Shown: piece by piece, positions 8,801 to 18,471 of the stretch
Layout of the letters: each line of letters begins with the position of its first letter
How positions within the stretch are numbered: position 1 is the stretch's first letter
NCBI GenBank assembly: GCA_037367405.1
Contig: JAZKJV010000600.1
Span: forward strand, 124,001-188,000
DNA: 64,000 nt
Direction of reading: 5' to 3'
Origin: Ottelia alismoides
Lineage: Eukaryota; Streptophyta; Magnoliopsida; Alismatales; Hydrocharitaceae
The notes under the pieces: model-generated
Database searches by the model: none
Seen by the model: the letters and a program-made list of their open reading frames with translations, nothing else
Told to the model about the DNA's origin: nothing
Program-made: the position numbers and the translations under genes

Positions 8801-11800
8801 GGCCCCGTATGTCAGATGTCATATTAGTGAGCAGAGGTTTGACCGTACTCTCTTAGATAGCGGATCGTCGATCAACCTTCTTCCGGCAGCCCTTCTCGAC
8901 CACTTAGAGTTGGGCACTCTTGTACAGAGCAGGACATACCTTCAGTTTGCTGATCAGTCTGTCAAGAGGCCAAAGGGGTTGTTGCGAGACGTTGTTGTCA
9001 CGATTCAGGGTTTGCAATTCCCCGTGGACTTCGTAGTGCTGGACATGGAGACCCCTTATTCGTTGACCGATTCCCCCATTATCCTCGGTCGCCCGTTCTT
9101 GGCCACAGCCAAAGCGGTGACTGACCATGACAGTGGGAAGGTATTCTTTCGCGTCCAGGGCGAGAGTATACAAATAGAGACGGTTAAGGACCACAGAGCC
9201 AGAGCTAGATCCCGCTCACATGGGAGTACAGATTCAGAGCAGCTGACAGACGTAGAGCCGGACATCCACCAGGACTGTGATTTTGTGATCACAGATGATG
9301 AGGCAGCTTGGGCAGATCCTGCAGCACAGACCATCCTCTCATATTCAGATACAGCTGATGCAGAGATGATAGCAGAGGATAGTCTGGAGAGCACAATCCT
9401 GGTTCAGGATACTATTGAGTCAGCAGAGTCGGACCTTGATCGCGACACGATTTCTAGTGATGGTGGTACTGAGGCCACCCTGCTATATGGTGGTGCTGAG
9501 GCCACCCTGTTCTCCGGTGGTACTGATGCCACCGAGTCTGATATAGATCCCTCGGATTCAGAATCTGATTGGGCCGATTGTGATGATCAGATGCCAGATC
9601 TGGATCCACCTGAGCCTATAGATGAGGAGGAGGTAGAGGCAGAACAGATCAGAGACAATGTAGAGGACCCGCCTTCTCCAGATCCAGTTTGTGAGAGTTC
9701 GTTATCATTTTCCCAGGCAAATTTGGCAGAATTGTCTGCATACACACATCTTCTTCAGAAGCCAGATTTGCCAGCACCCAGCTGTCCAGAGCTAAAGCCG
9801 CTCCCTACTTCGCTGAAGTATCGATTCCTTGCGGGAGAGTCTGAAATGTACCCAGTCATCATCTCTGCCGATCTGACTAGAGAACAAGAATCCCGTCTGA
9901 TGGAGGTTCTTGAAAAGAACCGCAAGGCAATTGGATGGAGCGTAGCAGATCTCCATGGGATTAGTCCCTCATTGTGCTCCCACCATATCTATCTCGAGGA
10001 AGGGGCGAAGCCGTCGCGTGAGTTCCAGCGGCGACTGAACCCCAACCTAAGAGAGGTTGTTATGAAGGAAATATCCAAATGGTGGAGTGCAGATTTTATT
10101 TATCCCATTTCCGACTCCAAGTGGGTGAGCCCCTTGCATGTGGTGCCCAAGAAGACGGGCATCACGACTGTGATCAGTGAGTCGGGAGAGGAAATCGCTA
10201 CACGAGTACCCACTTCTTGGCGGGTCTGTGTTGACTACAGGAGACTCAACCAGGCCACCAAGAAGGACCATTTCCCCCTGCCCTTTATAGATCAGATCAT
10301 TGAGAGACTGGCAGGGAAAAGCCATTACTGCTTCCTGGATGGGTACTCGGGCTACAATCAGGTGGCCATCGCTCCTGAGGATCAGGAGAAGACCACCTTT
10401 ACCTGTCCCTTCGGTACATACGCTTTTCGACGCATGCCATTTGGGCTATGTAACGCCCCTGCGACTTTTCAGAGATGCATGCTGTCGATATTCTCGGACA
10501 TGGTAGGGGAGTGTTTGGAGGTCTTCATGGACGACTTCTCGGTTTACGGCGACGGATTCGATTCCTGTCTTGACTGCCTAGACCGAGTGCTTCAGCGATG
10601 TATTGCTACCCGGTTAGTTCTATCTTGGGAGAAGAGTCACTTCATGGTGACTCAAGGGACGGTGCTTGGCCACATCATCTCCAACAGAGGCATGGAGGTT
10701 GATCCGGCCAAGGTCGATGTCATTAGAAAACTCACACCGCCGTCCAATTTGAAGCAGTTACGGTCATTTCTGGGGTACGTTGGTTTTTACAGGAGATTCA
10801 TTCATGATTTCAGCAAGATTGCCCGACCGTTGACTGATCTTTTGACGAAAGACACCGAGTTCCTTGTTGATGACAAGTGTCTTTCGTCCTTTGAGACTCT
10901 CCAGCAATGTGTTATTGAGGCTCCTGTCCTTCAGCCACCCGATTGGTCTCTCCCATTCGAGATCATGACGGACGCCTCTGATTTTGCCGTAGGGGCCGTG
11001 CTAGGACAGAGGAGGGATGGAGTACCATTTGCGATACACTATGCTAGCCGCACATTGGATTCCGCCCAGCGGAATTATACAGTCACAGAGAAGGAGATGC
11101 TAGCAGTAGTGTTTGCCCTAGATAAATTCAGATCATATATCATTGGATCCCGAGTGACCTTGTACACAGATCACACCGCCATCAGGTACCTCATGTCAAA
11201 GAAGGATGCCAAGGCCAGACTTACTAGATGGATCCTTCTACTCCAGGAGTTCGATATTGAGATCAAGGATAAGCCTGGAGTCAAAAATGTGGTGGCGGAC
11301 CATTTATCCCGATTAGAGCAGCCTGAGGAGACAGAGCAGATTGATCCCATTTGTGATACCTTCCCAGATGAGGCGATCCTTGCTATCGCCTCACTCCCGT
11401 GGTATGCCGATATTGTGAACTTTCTCGTCGCTGGGAAAGTCCCACAAGATTGGCCCAAGCAGAAGATTGAGACCTTCCTTGCGAAGGCCAAGTCCTACCA
11501 TTGGGAGGATCCCACCCTTTACCACGAAGGAGGGGATAGCATCTGGCGTCGGTGTATTCCTCAGGAGGAGCATCATAGTGTCCTCACTTACTGCCACAAG
11601 CTTGAGGCAGGAGGACATCATTCTGGGAGGAGAACGGCACAGAAAGTGCTCCAATCCGGCTTGTGGTGGCCTACACTCTTCAAGGACTCTGATGAGTTCG
11701 TGAAGAGGTGTACTGACTGTCAGAGGATGGGCACTTGTGGACAGCGTGATATGATGCCGATGCAGCCCATTCATTTCTGTGAGGTTTTTGACGCATGGGG

Positions 11801-12680
11801 CATCGATTTCATGGGTCCATTCCCTAAGAGTCAGGGATTCGAGTACATTCTGTTGGCCGTAGATTATGTTAGTCGTTGGGTTGAGGCTATCCCCGCCCGA
11901 GCCGCAGATGCGAAGACAGTTTGCAGATTTTTGAAGAAGCACATCATCACGCGGTTCGGGGTTCCACGAGTTCTGATTTCTGACGGGGGATCTCATTTCA
12001 TCAACGACCAGGTGAAGGCACTTGCTAGAGAATTCGGCATAGACCATCGTGTTGCTACACCATACCATCCACAGACGAATGGTCTAGCTGAAGTGTCGAA
12101 TAGGGAGATCAAGAATATTTTGCAGAAAGTCGTCCGCCCTGACCGAAAGAATTGGTCACAGCTTTTGGACTCGGTCTTGTGGGCATATCGGACGTCTTTC
12201 AAGACTCCATTGGGTACATCTCCCTTTCGCCTCGTTTATGGCAAGCCATGCCATCTACCTGTCGAGCTGAGGCACAAGTCACTCTGGGCAGTTACAGACA
12301 TATTGATGGATCCAAATGGTATAGGAGACCAAAGGAGGGCAGAGTTAGCCGCCTTGGAAGAGCTTAGAGATGCAGCTTTCTCAAGCAGCCTACATTATAA
12401 GGAGAAAGTCAAAGAGTGGCATGATTCTCATATCAGCCACAAGCATTTTGAGATTGGACAGAAAGTATGGCTGTTTGATGCAAGGCTTAGATTATTTCCA
12501 GGGAAGCTACAGAGCAAATGGAAAGGACCCTACTTAGTCAGAAAGGTACACGATAACGGTAGCATTGATATATCTGAGTTATCTTCTGAGAGTACCTTCC
12601 GAGTGAACGGCCAGCGGCTCAAACCATTTCTAGATCATGAGCCGCGGGACGTTATTATTGCTGCTATTCATTTTGCGTGA
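5826..12680 (+). CDS. gag-pol: Gag-Pol polyprotein of element A (intact, 2284 aa)
   Basis: One open frame encodes capsid protein and all replication enzymes. The first ATG is at 5826 (Met-Met-Gly-Arg-Arg-Ser), conserved in C and E; the frame is open further upstream but only from a TTG. Domains: Ala tract about 150-165; Gag core about 205-380 (FPFSL..R...WL, EAWERF); coiled coil 420-470; Gln/Pro-rich 490-650; hexapeptide repeats GGTEAT-like 770-840; Athila-type linker about 897-970; aspartic protease with Asp1011-Ser-Gly; acidic spacer with more GGTEAT repeats; RT with FMDD (Asp1569-1570); RNase H (Asp1716); integrase zinc finger about 1914-1967; catalytic D1994, D2053, E2089 (D-58-D-35-E); GPY module near 2231. 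There is no CCHC knuckle in Gag, no chromodomain and no frameshift between gag and pol. Cleavage of one precursor by the internal protease is the family norm. Confidence 0.95.
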   Translation: MMGRRSLRQPLAAPLSGASPSSSRLARESRDPLSGPEFDSTLFPLDPLSFPTERHEPEERLIDLTEPELGSSDFADVTMAGAGSSDDRQPEHFVLDQGAINSTLIASLETVQQQLRDQGAFMIEMRREMERLRREREEPSEPEDIPDADAEAAAAAAAAAAAAAAGGGPPRTMRELHNPGSTLMHHWVVVPAIVGDFKFPPNTLQMLPHFHGLATEEPHLHLQEFLMICSTVHDRHVDQDTIRMMAFPFSLADRAAAWLKHLGKFVYTWDQLRTEYLNKYYPLGRTNAARALINNFSMLPNEQFHEAWERFRELLDRCPHHDISKPNLVQSFFSGMTPELQGLVNASCGGSYFAKDHNQVWAIYEEMAENYMVMSQTRLYTQRSQQPPGPVQYQRIARVDAGPSSSSTVAGAQAESATADMGIISEKLDRMEIIEKKQCQGITQMEQMAQTLSDMKTQLLCLQEAQTAPQPRLLSRGDSGSSRSSSQRSSSLQQPRQVHLVQAEPYQQQQPSYQSPPSPDLQMVVYQPDQPLDVLPPAPYDAEPLMDVNGIWYDRPQPGIRRDHPGFRWGNGGNQPQQQPAGQGGQYSQQRDHQQPPAYQPHQPSSFVPRPYQQQGQNWRREQQAHQQQHHPSYPSQPQQHQVQQPHYQRGNPSGSHESPATDDLARLFTEQQATFRREMDEFRQEMRDLMRGKAAIPAQIEPNPNNLKRKSEQVVHTEPTTSSDSFDDTSSDLFDADFVTLRSGRRPAGGASSERPHEDPSRAPDEEEESGTEAAHHDDGGTDATRDADSTGGTEAAVSPHRGGGTDATSRAEPARGTETARRLVMEPARGGTEATNIHVDRNVVSPRMNVSRNSDSNKGKGLVSFDPTVVNDVCEDPIIEPSRPIPSPSSEKDPVIPFPRALELGKGKKKEKDPKKREQEEFSQSMIDRFHIQLTLNEALQHIPLLQRSLRDKTTVRRTKRNKTAEIHVLTKATCYAIQNHLPTKRPDLGAPYVRCHISEQRFDRTLLDSGSSINLLPAALLDHLELGTLVQSRTYLQFADQSVKRPKGLLRDVVVTIQGLQFPVDFVVLDMETPYSLTDSPIILGRPFLATAKAVTDHDSGKVFFRVQGESIQIETVKDHRARARSRSHGSTDSEQLTDVEPDIHQDCDFVITDDEAAWADPAAQTILSYSDTADAEMIAEDSLESTILVQDTIESAESDLDRDTISSDGGTEATLLYGGAEATLFSGGTDATESDIDPSDSESDWADCDDQMPDLDPPEPIDEEEVEAEQIRDNVEDPPSPDPVCESSLSFSQANLAELSAYTHLLQKPDLPAPSCPELKPLPTSLKYRFLAGESEMYPVIISADLTREQESRLMEVLEKNRKAIGWSVADLHGISPSLCSHHIYLEEGAKPSREFQRRLNPNLREVVMKEISKWWSADFIYPISDSKWVSPLHVVPKKTGITTVISESGEEIATRVPTSWRVCVDYRRLNQATKKDHFPLPFIDQIIERLAGKSHYCFLDGYSGYNQVAIAPEDQEKTTFTCPFGTYAFRRMPFGLCNAPATFQRCMLSIFSDMVGECLEVFMDDFSVYGDGFDSCLDCLDRVLQRCIATRLVLSWEKSHFMVTQGTVLGHIISNRGMEVDPAKVDVIRKLTPPSNLKQLRSFLGYVGFYRRFIHDFSKIARPLTDLLTKDTEFLVDDKCLSSFETLQQCVIEAPVLQPPDWSLPFEIMTDASDFAVGAVLGQRRDGVPFAIHYASRTLDSAQRNYTVTEKEMLAVVFALDKFRSYIIGSRVTLYTDHTAIRYLMSKKDAKARLTRWILLLQEFDIEIKDKPGVKNVVADHLSRLEQPEETEQIDPICDTFPDEAILAIASLPWYADIVNFLVAGKVPQDWPKQKIETFLAKAKSYHWEDPTLYHEGGDSIWRRCIPQEEHHSVLTYCHKLEAGGHHSGRRTAQKVLQSGLWWPTLFKDSDEFVKRCTDCQRMGTCGQRDMMPMQPIHFCEVFDAWGIDFMGPFPKSQGFEYILLAVDYVSRWVEAIPARAADAKTVCRFLKKHIITRFGVPRVLISDGGSHFINDQVKALAREFGIDHRVATPYHPQTNGLAEVSNREIKNILQKVVRPDRKNWSQLLDSVLWAYRTSFKTPLGTSPFRLVYGKPCHLPVELRHKSLWAVTDILMDPNGIGDQRRAELAALEELRDAAFSSSLHYKEKVKEWHDSHISHKHFEIGQKVWLFDARLRLFPGKLQSKWKGPYLVRKVHDNGSIDISELSSESTFRVNGQRLKPFLDHEPRDVIIAAIHFA
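8137..8337 (+). repeat. GGTEAT-coding hairpin repeats, gag side (A)
   Basis: Six copies of a degenerate 18-bp unit, GGTGGTACTGAGGCCACC and variants, lie within the gag-pol frame between Gag and the protease. Each encodes Gly-Gly-Thr-Glu/Asp-Ala-Thr/Ala or a close variant. Arms vary together in several copies (GGTGG/CCACC, GGCGG/CCGCC, GCGGT/ACCGC). Three more lie after the protease at about 9463-9533. Confidence 0.75.
9463..9533 (+). repeat. GGTEAT-coding hairpin repeats, pol side (A)
   Basis: Three further copies of the 18-bp unit lie in the acidic spacer between protease and RT. The last one (9516-9533) has outer arms GGTGG/CCACC, while the same site in E (59347-59364) has AGTGG/CCACT, a matched pair of changes. 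Confidence 0.75.
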
Positions 12681-14720
12681 GATGTGGTCTTTTGACTCAC
12701 ATCTTTTACATCTCACGCCTGATTTTCACTGTTCCTACACCTGTATAGATCCAGTTGTCCATATCATTCTATTCTTTAGTCCCACATCCCGTCTTTCATC
12801 TTATGATTATGCTATACTTAGGGTGTACTTTACCCTAAGTATAGGGGGGATGTCGGACCTGTGAGTATTCTTTTCATTCTTTCTGCTCTTGTTTTTGCTG
12901 CCTATACTTAGGGATGTTTTACCCTAAGTATAGGGGGGGCAGATTCTGTATCTTCTTCACTCGGCTTTCCCTTCATGTACAGCTTTCTATACTTAGGATT
13001 AGTTAATCCTAAGTATAGGGGGAAACCACCGAGTTCTTCTCATTCTATTCATTTATTCGTTCCTGTACTTAGCCATTCCTTTTCACTTCCCTTTTGCTAA
13101 GCACGAGTTATGTCTTCTTCATCGCTCTTGATCACTCTGAGGACATCGTTCGAGCTAAGTATAGGGGGGGTGTGTATATATTTTATATATACTTTAGCCA
13201 TAACTCGTACTTTGTGTGAGTGTGTTAATAAATAAAATGGCTAAAAATCACAAAAATTAAAAAATTTTCATGAACATAAACCTCTTTTAATCTTGCACAT
13301 ACATAGCTAGTGTATAAAATATTTTTGTAAAAATGATTTCAAAAATCTTTTGTGTAAAGCTTGTGTAAATATTTTGTATCAAAATTATGTATATAGTACA
13401 AAATTTTTTTCAAAATGTTTTGAAAATCAAAAGTTTGCAAAAATCTTGTGTAAATGTGTGTAAATATCATTTTGCAAAACTTGCACTTCATGCATCATTC
13501 ATTCATGATTTCAAAACATTTTTCAAAAATTTTTGCATGATTATAAAATATTTGTAAATAGCATCTTTTGTACATATATGTATATAGTTTTTCCTGGATG
13601 AGAGTTGACATTTAAACTAAGCCTGGAATTAAATTGAGAAATGGAGCTTGAAAAGATCTTAATTCACTTAACTTCAAGAGGAACCTTGTAGGACTTAGGG
13701 TTAAGGCTTTTCAGGTCCATAAGGACTTAATTCTTTGAGTCCACTAGGCTATGAGCATATGTCATCTTGATGAGCCTAAGTAGAGCACTTAACAACACAC
13801 ACATGACTCTCAGAGACAATGGCTTAACTTGCACCTGCACTTTACACATGGCTCTCCATGGATGAGGTGGTGAGGAGGCAGTTTCCTTTGGCTTGGGGTA
13901 GCATATGAGGGTAGTACTTCTAGGCGGAACCTCTCTTCTTCTTATAGTGAAGGAAGTGCACCTCAACTTGGTCTAGTGGTGTTGAAAGCTAAAGACAGAA
14001 GCTGTGGGTTGCAATAAAGCTTCAAAAGAGGGATAGTCTACTGGCTCAAGGGGAAATTTCTTATATATGCTGCACCATGTAGATATGTGTACAGAAGTCT
14101 TGAAAAAAAAAAATGCAAAAAGAAATCCAAAAAAGTGGTGGGTCGGATTGAAAATTTAATAACCCCACCGGAGTGAAAAGCAAAAGCTTATGGTATCATG
14201 TTACATCTCATGAAGCTTGCAGCGGGAGACTTAGCTACACCGGCTAAGCTTCCAAAACTCTATACTTCTACCCCCTCTTCTTGAGCCGGTTGCACTTGAA
14301 CTTAGAAGGGAATACCCCGCTTCTCGAGGAAAGAGTTGCTAGACTGAGGCATTAGAGTTACCAGGTTGAGGGAGGTTGTCTCTTTGTTACTTCTGAGGTG
14401 GGGAGCCACATATCACCTACACTGCATGGAAAGATTCATGGTCATTAGAGTTTGTGTATGTAGACTTGTTCTGATCTGGTTTATTGAGGAGTCTTGTCCA
14501 TAGATTGGTGGAACTTGGAGGCTGTTGAGTTTTAGGCTTAAGTCCAAATAAGGTTCCGACACATTAATAATCCAAAGATCTGATCGAGCTCCATATTTCA
14601 ATTTAATGAAGGAAAATTTAATAAGTCAACCTTGATCCATGTACATCCTCTTTTTCTTTTCTTTTTCTTTCTTTTTCACTTCTTTTTCAAATAAGTGTTT
14701 GCTAAGGGACTAGCAAAGTT
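12681..14720 (+). other. 3' non-coding region of element A (no env frame)
   Basis: Two kilobases between pol stop and PPT without any sense reading frame of note. The first 500 bases hold perfect hairpins and PPT-like G-runs. Then come AT-rich 'TTTTGTAAA' sequence (13200-13600), a block well conserved in C, D and E (about 13600-14600), a pyrimidine tract (14648-14695), and a short inverted repeat TTTGCTA/TAGCAAA (about 14698-14716) just before the PPT. Some Athila elements carry an env-like gene here; this one does not. Confidence 0.75.
12812..13018 (+). repeat. Three perfect hairpins each followed by a PPT-like G-run (A)
   Basis: H1 has arms at 12812-12823 and 12833-12844 (CTATACTTAGGG / CCCTAAGTATAG). 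H2 has the same arms at 12902-12913 and 12922-12933. H3 has 15-base arms at 12987-13001 and 13004-13018. Each 3' arm runs directly into GGGG(G), so each ends as AAGTATAGGGGG, the sequence of the true PPT at 14721-14733. A fourth unpaired copy is at about 13153-13168, followed by a GTATATA/TATATAC inverted repeat. Confidence 0.9.
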
Positions 14721-14733
14721 AAAGTATAGGGGG
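14721..14733 (+). promoter_or_regulatory. Polypurine tract of element A
   Basis: AAAGTATAGGGGG abuts the TG of the 3' LTR. It is the expected plus-strand priming site, spared by RNase H. It includes two pyrimidines (T at 14725 and 14727), as do the matching sites of C and D/E. Confidence 0.85.
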
Positions 14734-17700
14734 TGATGAATACCCATTCATCACTCTTTATTCTTCTATTTTAGCTACAAAAACCTTTTCAAATACATGT
14801 AGATATGTGTAAATACAAATAATTACCAAAAGCATGCATTGTGTAAAAACCTATAATTAGCATGTTTTTGTGCACAAAATAAAAGAATAAAGAGCAAAAA
14901 GAAAAAGAGGGAAATATTTAGAATAAATATTGAGCAACCTAACCCAAGGGAGGGCTCAGCATGGGCCTGACCGCATAAAAGCCAAAGTAGAGGGAGATAG
15001 GGGCTCACATATGTGTATATACTTCTGTAAATAAAACTATATATTTTCCTCACCCAAAAATGTGTTGTAAATATCCTTGTCTATATTGTGTATATTTAGA
15101 AAATATCAAAAACAAAATAAAAATTAAAAAGCAAAAAGACACCCTTTCACCATGTGTATAAACCACATCATTGCATTTATTTAACCCTATAGATAAATTT
15201 AATTATTTTCTAAACTTTTTGTAAATATTCTATGTTATATTTTGTAAATAAAATAAATAAAAAGAAACAAAACAAAAATCAAATAAAAATCACAAAAATA
15301 AAAATACAAAAATACATTGTATAAATACCATGTATATAAATGTATTCAAACATTTATTTCACCCTTGTATATAAGTAATAAAAATAAAATAAAAATATTC
15401 TTTTATTCCATATTTCATGTTGTAAATAAATAAAATACAAAATGAGCATAAAAACACATAAAAATAACAAATAAAAAAAAATCAAAAATAAAAACCCATA
15501 TAGTGTACATATACCTATATATAGAGCTAACCTCTTTTTATTTCCAAAAATTAAATAAAAATCACCAAAAAATAGAGAAAAATAAAAGAAAAATATTTCA
15601 TGTTTTGAGTTTTATTTAATTCGGCCTATTTATGCCTTAAAATAAATAATCAAAATTCGGGCACACGTGGCCGCTCCTGATTGGTCCACGGGGGAATGTT
15701 GACCCCGGTCAACTCCCCCGCGACCTCCTTCCTATTCTGGCCGTCGCGCGCCGCGCCTTCTTCCCCGATTTTTCCCACGCGCTCCAGGCTGTCACCCACT
15801 CAACCCCCGCGCCCGGATTCTTCGCCGATCATCCCTCTCCCTCGCCGGATCCTCCGCCATCGAATCCACGCCTCCTACAGCTGTCACCACTCAACCCTAA
15901 TCGCCCGGTCACACTATATATCCATCACCTCCGCCGCCTCCGCGCCGCATCTTTGGCCCTTCTCTTCCTTCCCCGTGACCTCCATCGGCAAGGCGAGAGT
16001 GACAGCAGGCTTTTGCCCGTGTTGCAGTGAGGAGAGGAAGCGTATCCATCGATCCGGCGTACTTCGCCGTCCTTGCTCCGCCGCCGGCGTTGAGCATCGA
16101 GCTTCAGGCCTTGACGCCCTTCAAAGCTACGACCCGGAGATAGCCAATCTCCAGCACAGTCTCCAGCATCCATCAGGTAACCTTAGTTCCTTTTAATTTA
16201 GCGTAATTTCCGATTTCCCCCAATTCCGACCTCCGACGCATTTCTCCGATTCCGATCACCTCGCATATCCTCTCGATCATCCGACCCGATCATCACCTTC
16301 GCCGTACCTTCACGCACCTTCTACGCACTTCCACTCAACCCAGATCGCACAGGATCTGGGAGTCGAGCTCCACCGCCGTCGCTTCGCCGGAGCTCTTCCG
16401 CCCCACCGCACCGTTCACCTTCACGCCACCTAACCGGGTCGAGGCACTTTGCCCTCGACCCGCGAAGCTTCTGAAATTTTTTGCAGGTCCAAAGGAGGTG
16501 TCTGAGCCTCCAGTCCATTCAGCCAGGAGCTTCGAGCCGCCAGGTCTCGCCGGAGCCCCTCCAGGGCTCGGTTGGGCCCTTGGCCACCACTAGCAGCTGC
16601 GCAACCTCACGCCGGATCTTCTCCGACCTTCAGGCGCAGCAGAGGAGGATCGGAGTTCACGCAGGACGTCGGCGAACTTCGCCGGCGTCGAGTTCTTCCT
16701 CCACCTTCCAGAGCCGTCCGATGAAGCCCTCGCTCCAGTTCTGATCGTAGCCGTTCATCTTTGGAGGAGCAGCAGCCGTCGATACATCTGAGGATCTCAT
16801 CTGGGCCGTTGAGCAGCGAGGTTAAGCCACAACGTCTTTCAGCCATCCGATCATCCACGTGGCTACACCTCGACCATCCGATCTGAGCCCGGCCTTCTTC
16901 GAAGAACCACGTGGATCCACCGCCGTTCGATCATCCACGTGGACGCACACCAGCCGTCAGATCAGGCCAGCCCTTCCAGAGTTAAAGGCGCGATTATTCT
17001 CCGCCGTTCGATCATCCACGCGTCACCATCGGGCCGTCGCTATTAATAAAGGGGTAAATATCATAGGCCCCCCTCTGTTTGTTTCATTTCTTTTTAGTCC
17101 TGTAACTTTTAATTCCAGTTGTTTATTTTTGGGTTATTTGCATCAAGGACCTCGGACTTAATTTTAATTGCATTTATACCCCTGCCAGTAGAGACCCACG
17201 TGCTTTGGCACGTGTTTTGTTGGGTTATTTGCATCTTTTGCCCTGTAGTTCTGGAATGTTATGCAATGAATGAAATGTTTTGTTTATTTGCACTTATACC
17301 CCTGTGAACACTTTATATACGCATGTGCGAATTATTTTGGGAAAATTGCAAATAAGCCCCTGGACTTTTGATACGAGTTATCAATAGGTCCTTGGAACTT
17401 ATTTTTATTACATTTAGGTCCCTGTGTGCCCCAGACACGTGCTTGGCACGTGACTTCTTGGGTATTTTGCACCAGGACCCCAGAACTTTTGGGTATTTGC
17501 ACATAGGTCCCTGTGCACAGTGCCCCACTTTTATTTTTGAATAAAATATCAAACGAACTCCAAATCCAATGAAATTTTGACACATGGCTCCTGCCATGGT
17601 GTAGGAATTTCTATGATTTTTGGAGACATTTCTAATTTCATTTATTATTTTTAAAAATTCAAAAACCCATATTTTTGCCACTGTTTGACTTTAAAAATAC

Positions 17701-18466
17701 CAAAAAAATATAAAAACTCCATTAAAAATTCTAAAAAAATTAGACATTGTTGTTTACTGGTTGTTTGATTTTCCAGCCATTTTTGGTGGTTTTTCATCAC
17801 CTAAAAACCTTAAAAATTGAAAAACTTCTAAAAACCCATAAAAATTGTAATAAATAAATTAAAAATCCAAAAACAATAATTAGGGTGCCTAAATTTTCCT
17901 TGTTCTTCATAGTTTATAGGAAAATTACCTTCAGGGCTTTTTGAGAACCAAAATTATTTTATTTTTGGGTCTTAAGCCTTGCTGGACAGTACCCTATTTT
18001 TGTTGCATTGTTTGATTTTTAATAAATAATTCACCCATTAGAAAATTTCCAAAAATTCACCAAAAACAGTAAAAAACTTGAAAAACCTAAAAACCAATTT
18101 TCTGGAATTTTTGCTTCATTCTTGTGTGTTGTATAAATTGTGGAAGTTGCATTGTTTTCCCTTCCCTCTTATTTTCTTATCTTTTAAAAATCTAAAAAAA
18201 TTTATAAAAACAGATAAAAACCAAAAAAAAAGACTCTCTTGGACTCTGACTACATCGTAGGCCGCAAGGCCAATCTGTGCTCCTTGAGTTCGACCCTGGG
18301 AGCTATACCAGGTTAATCCTATAGCTAGATCGCTCTTCCTTGTGCTTGCTTGTTTTTATCTTATTTGAGTGATTGATTTTTCTTGACTGACGCATTCGAG
18401 TGACTGAGGTCGCAACGACCTAATTTTCATACCTTTACCTTAGTCGCTTCGGTTTTCGCGTCGTCA
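14734..18466 (+). repeat. 3' LTR of element A
   Basis: Same structure as the 5' LTR and two bases longer through homopolymer runs. Its promoter module lies at about 15664-15921, the putative intron at 16177-16486 and AATAAA at 17045-17050. It ends GTCGTCA, followed by the target duplication. Confidence 0.95.
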
Positions 18467-18471
18467 ACTAC
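18467..18471. repeat. Target site duplication of element A, right copy (ACTAC)
   Basis: Matches 822-826 exactly and marks the right boundary of element A. Confidence 0.93.

Larger units (their letters stand above)
827..18466 (+). mobile_element. Element A: complete Athila-type Ty3/gypsy LTR retrotransposon
   Basis: This is a 17.6-kb element with matched 5-bp target duplications, two near-identical LTRs (3731 and 3733 bp, TG...CA ends), a tRNA-Asp PBS, an unbroken gag-pol and a polypurine tract abutting the 3' LTR. Reading the two LTRs side by side I found about five substitutions (near 2214, 2838, 3167, 3389 and 3733 of the 5' LTR) and two one-base homopolymer length changes, so insertion is recent. 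It interrupts the antisense LTR O1. Everything needed for autonomy appears present. Assignment to Athila rests on PBS type, domain order, FMDD RT and the pre-PPT motif; a tree of RT sequences would settle it. Confidence 0.93.

Noticed and set aside
11391..12068. 225-codon minus-strand frame opposite integrase
   Set aside because: Shadow of the gag-pol coding strand, as are the other antisense frames within pol.
13727..13966. Minus-strand 79-codon frame in the 3' region, also open in C (40216-40452), D and E
   Set aside because: It starts from TTG, not ATG, has no recognisable domain, and lies in a nucleotide block conserved as a whole. The C copy has many amino acid changes. It is kept only as part of the conserved non-coding block.
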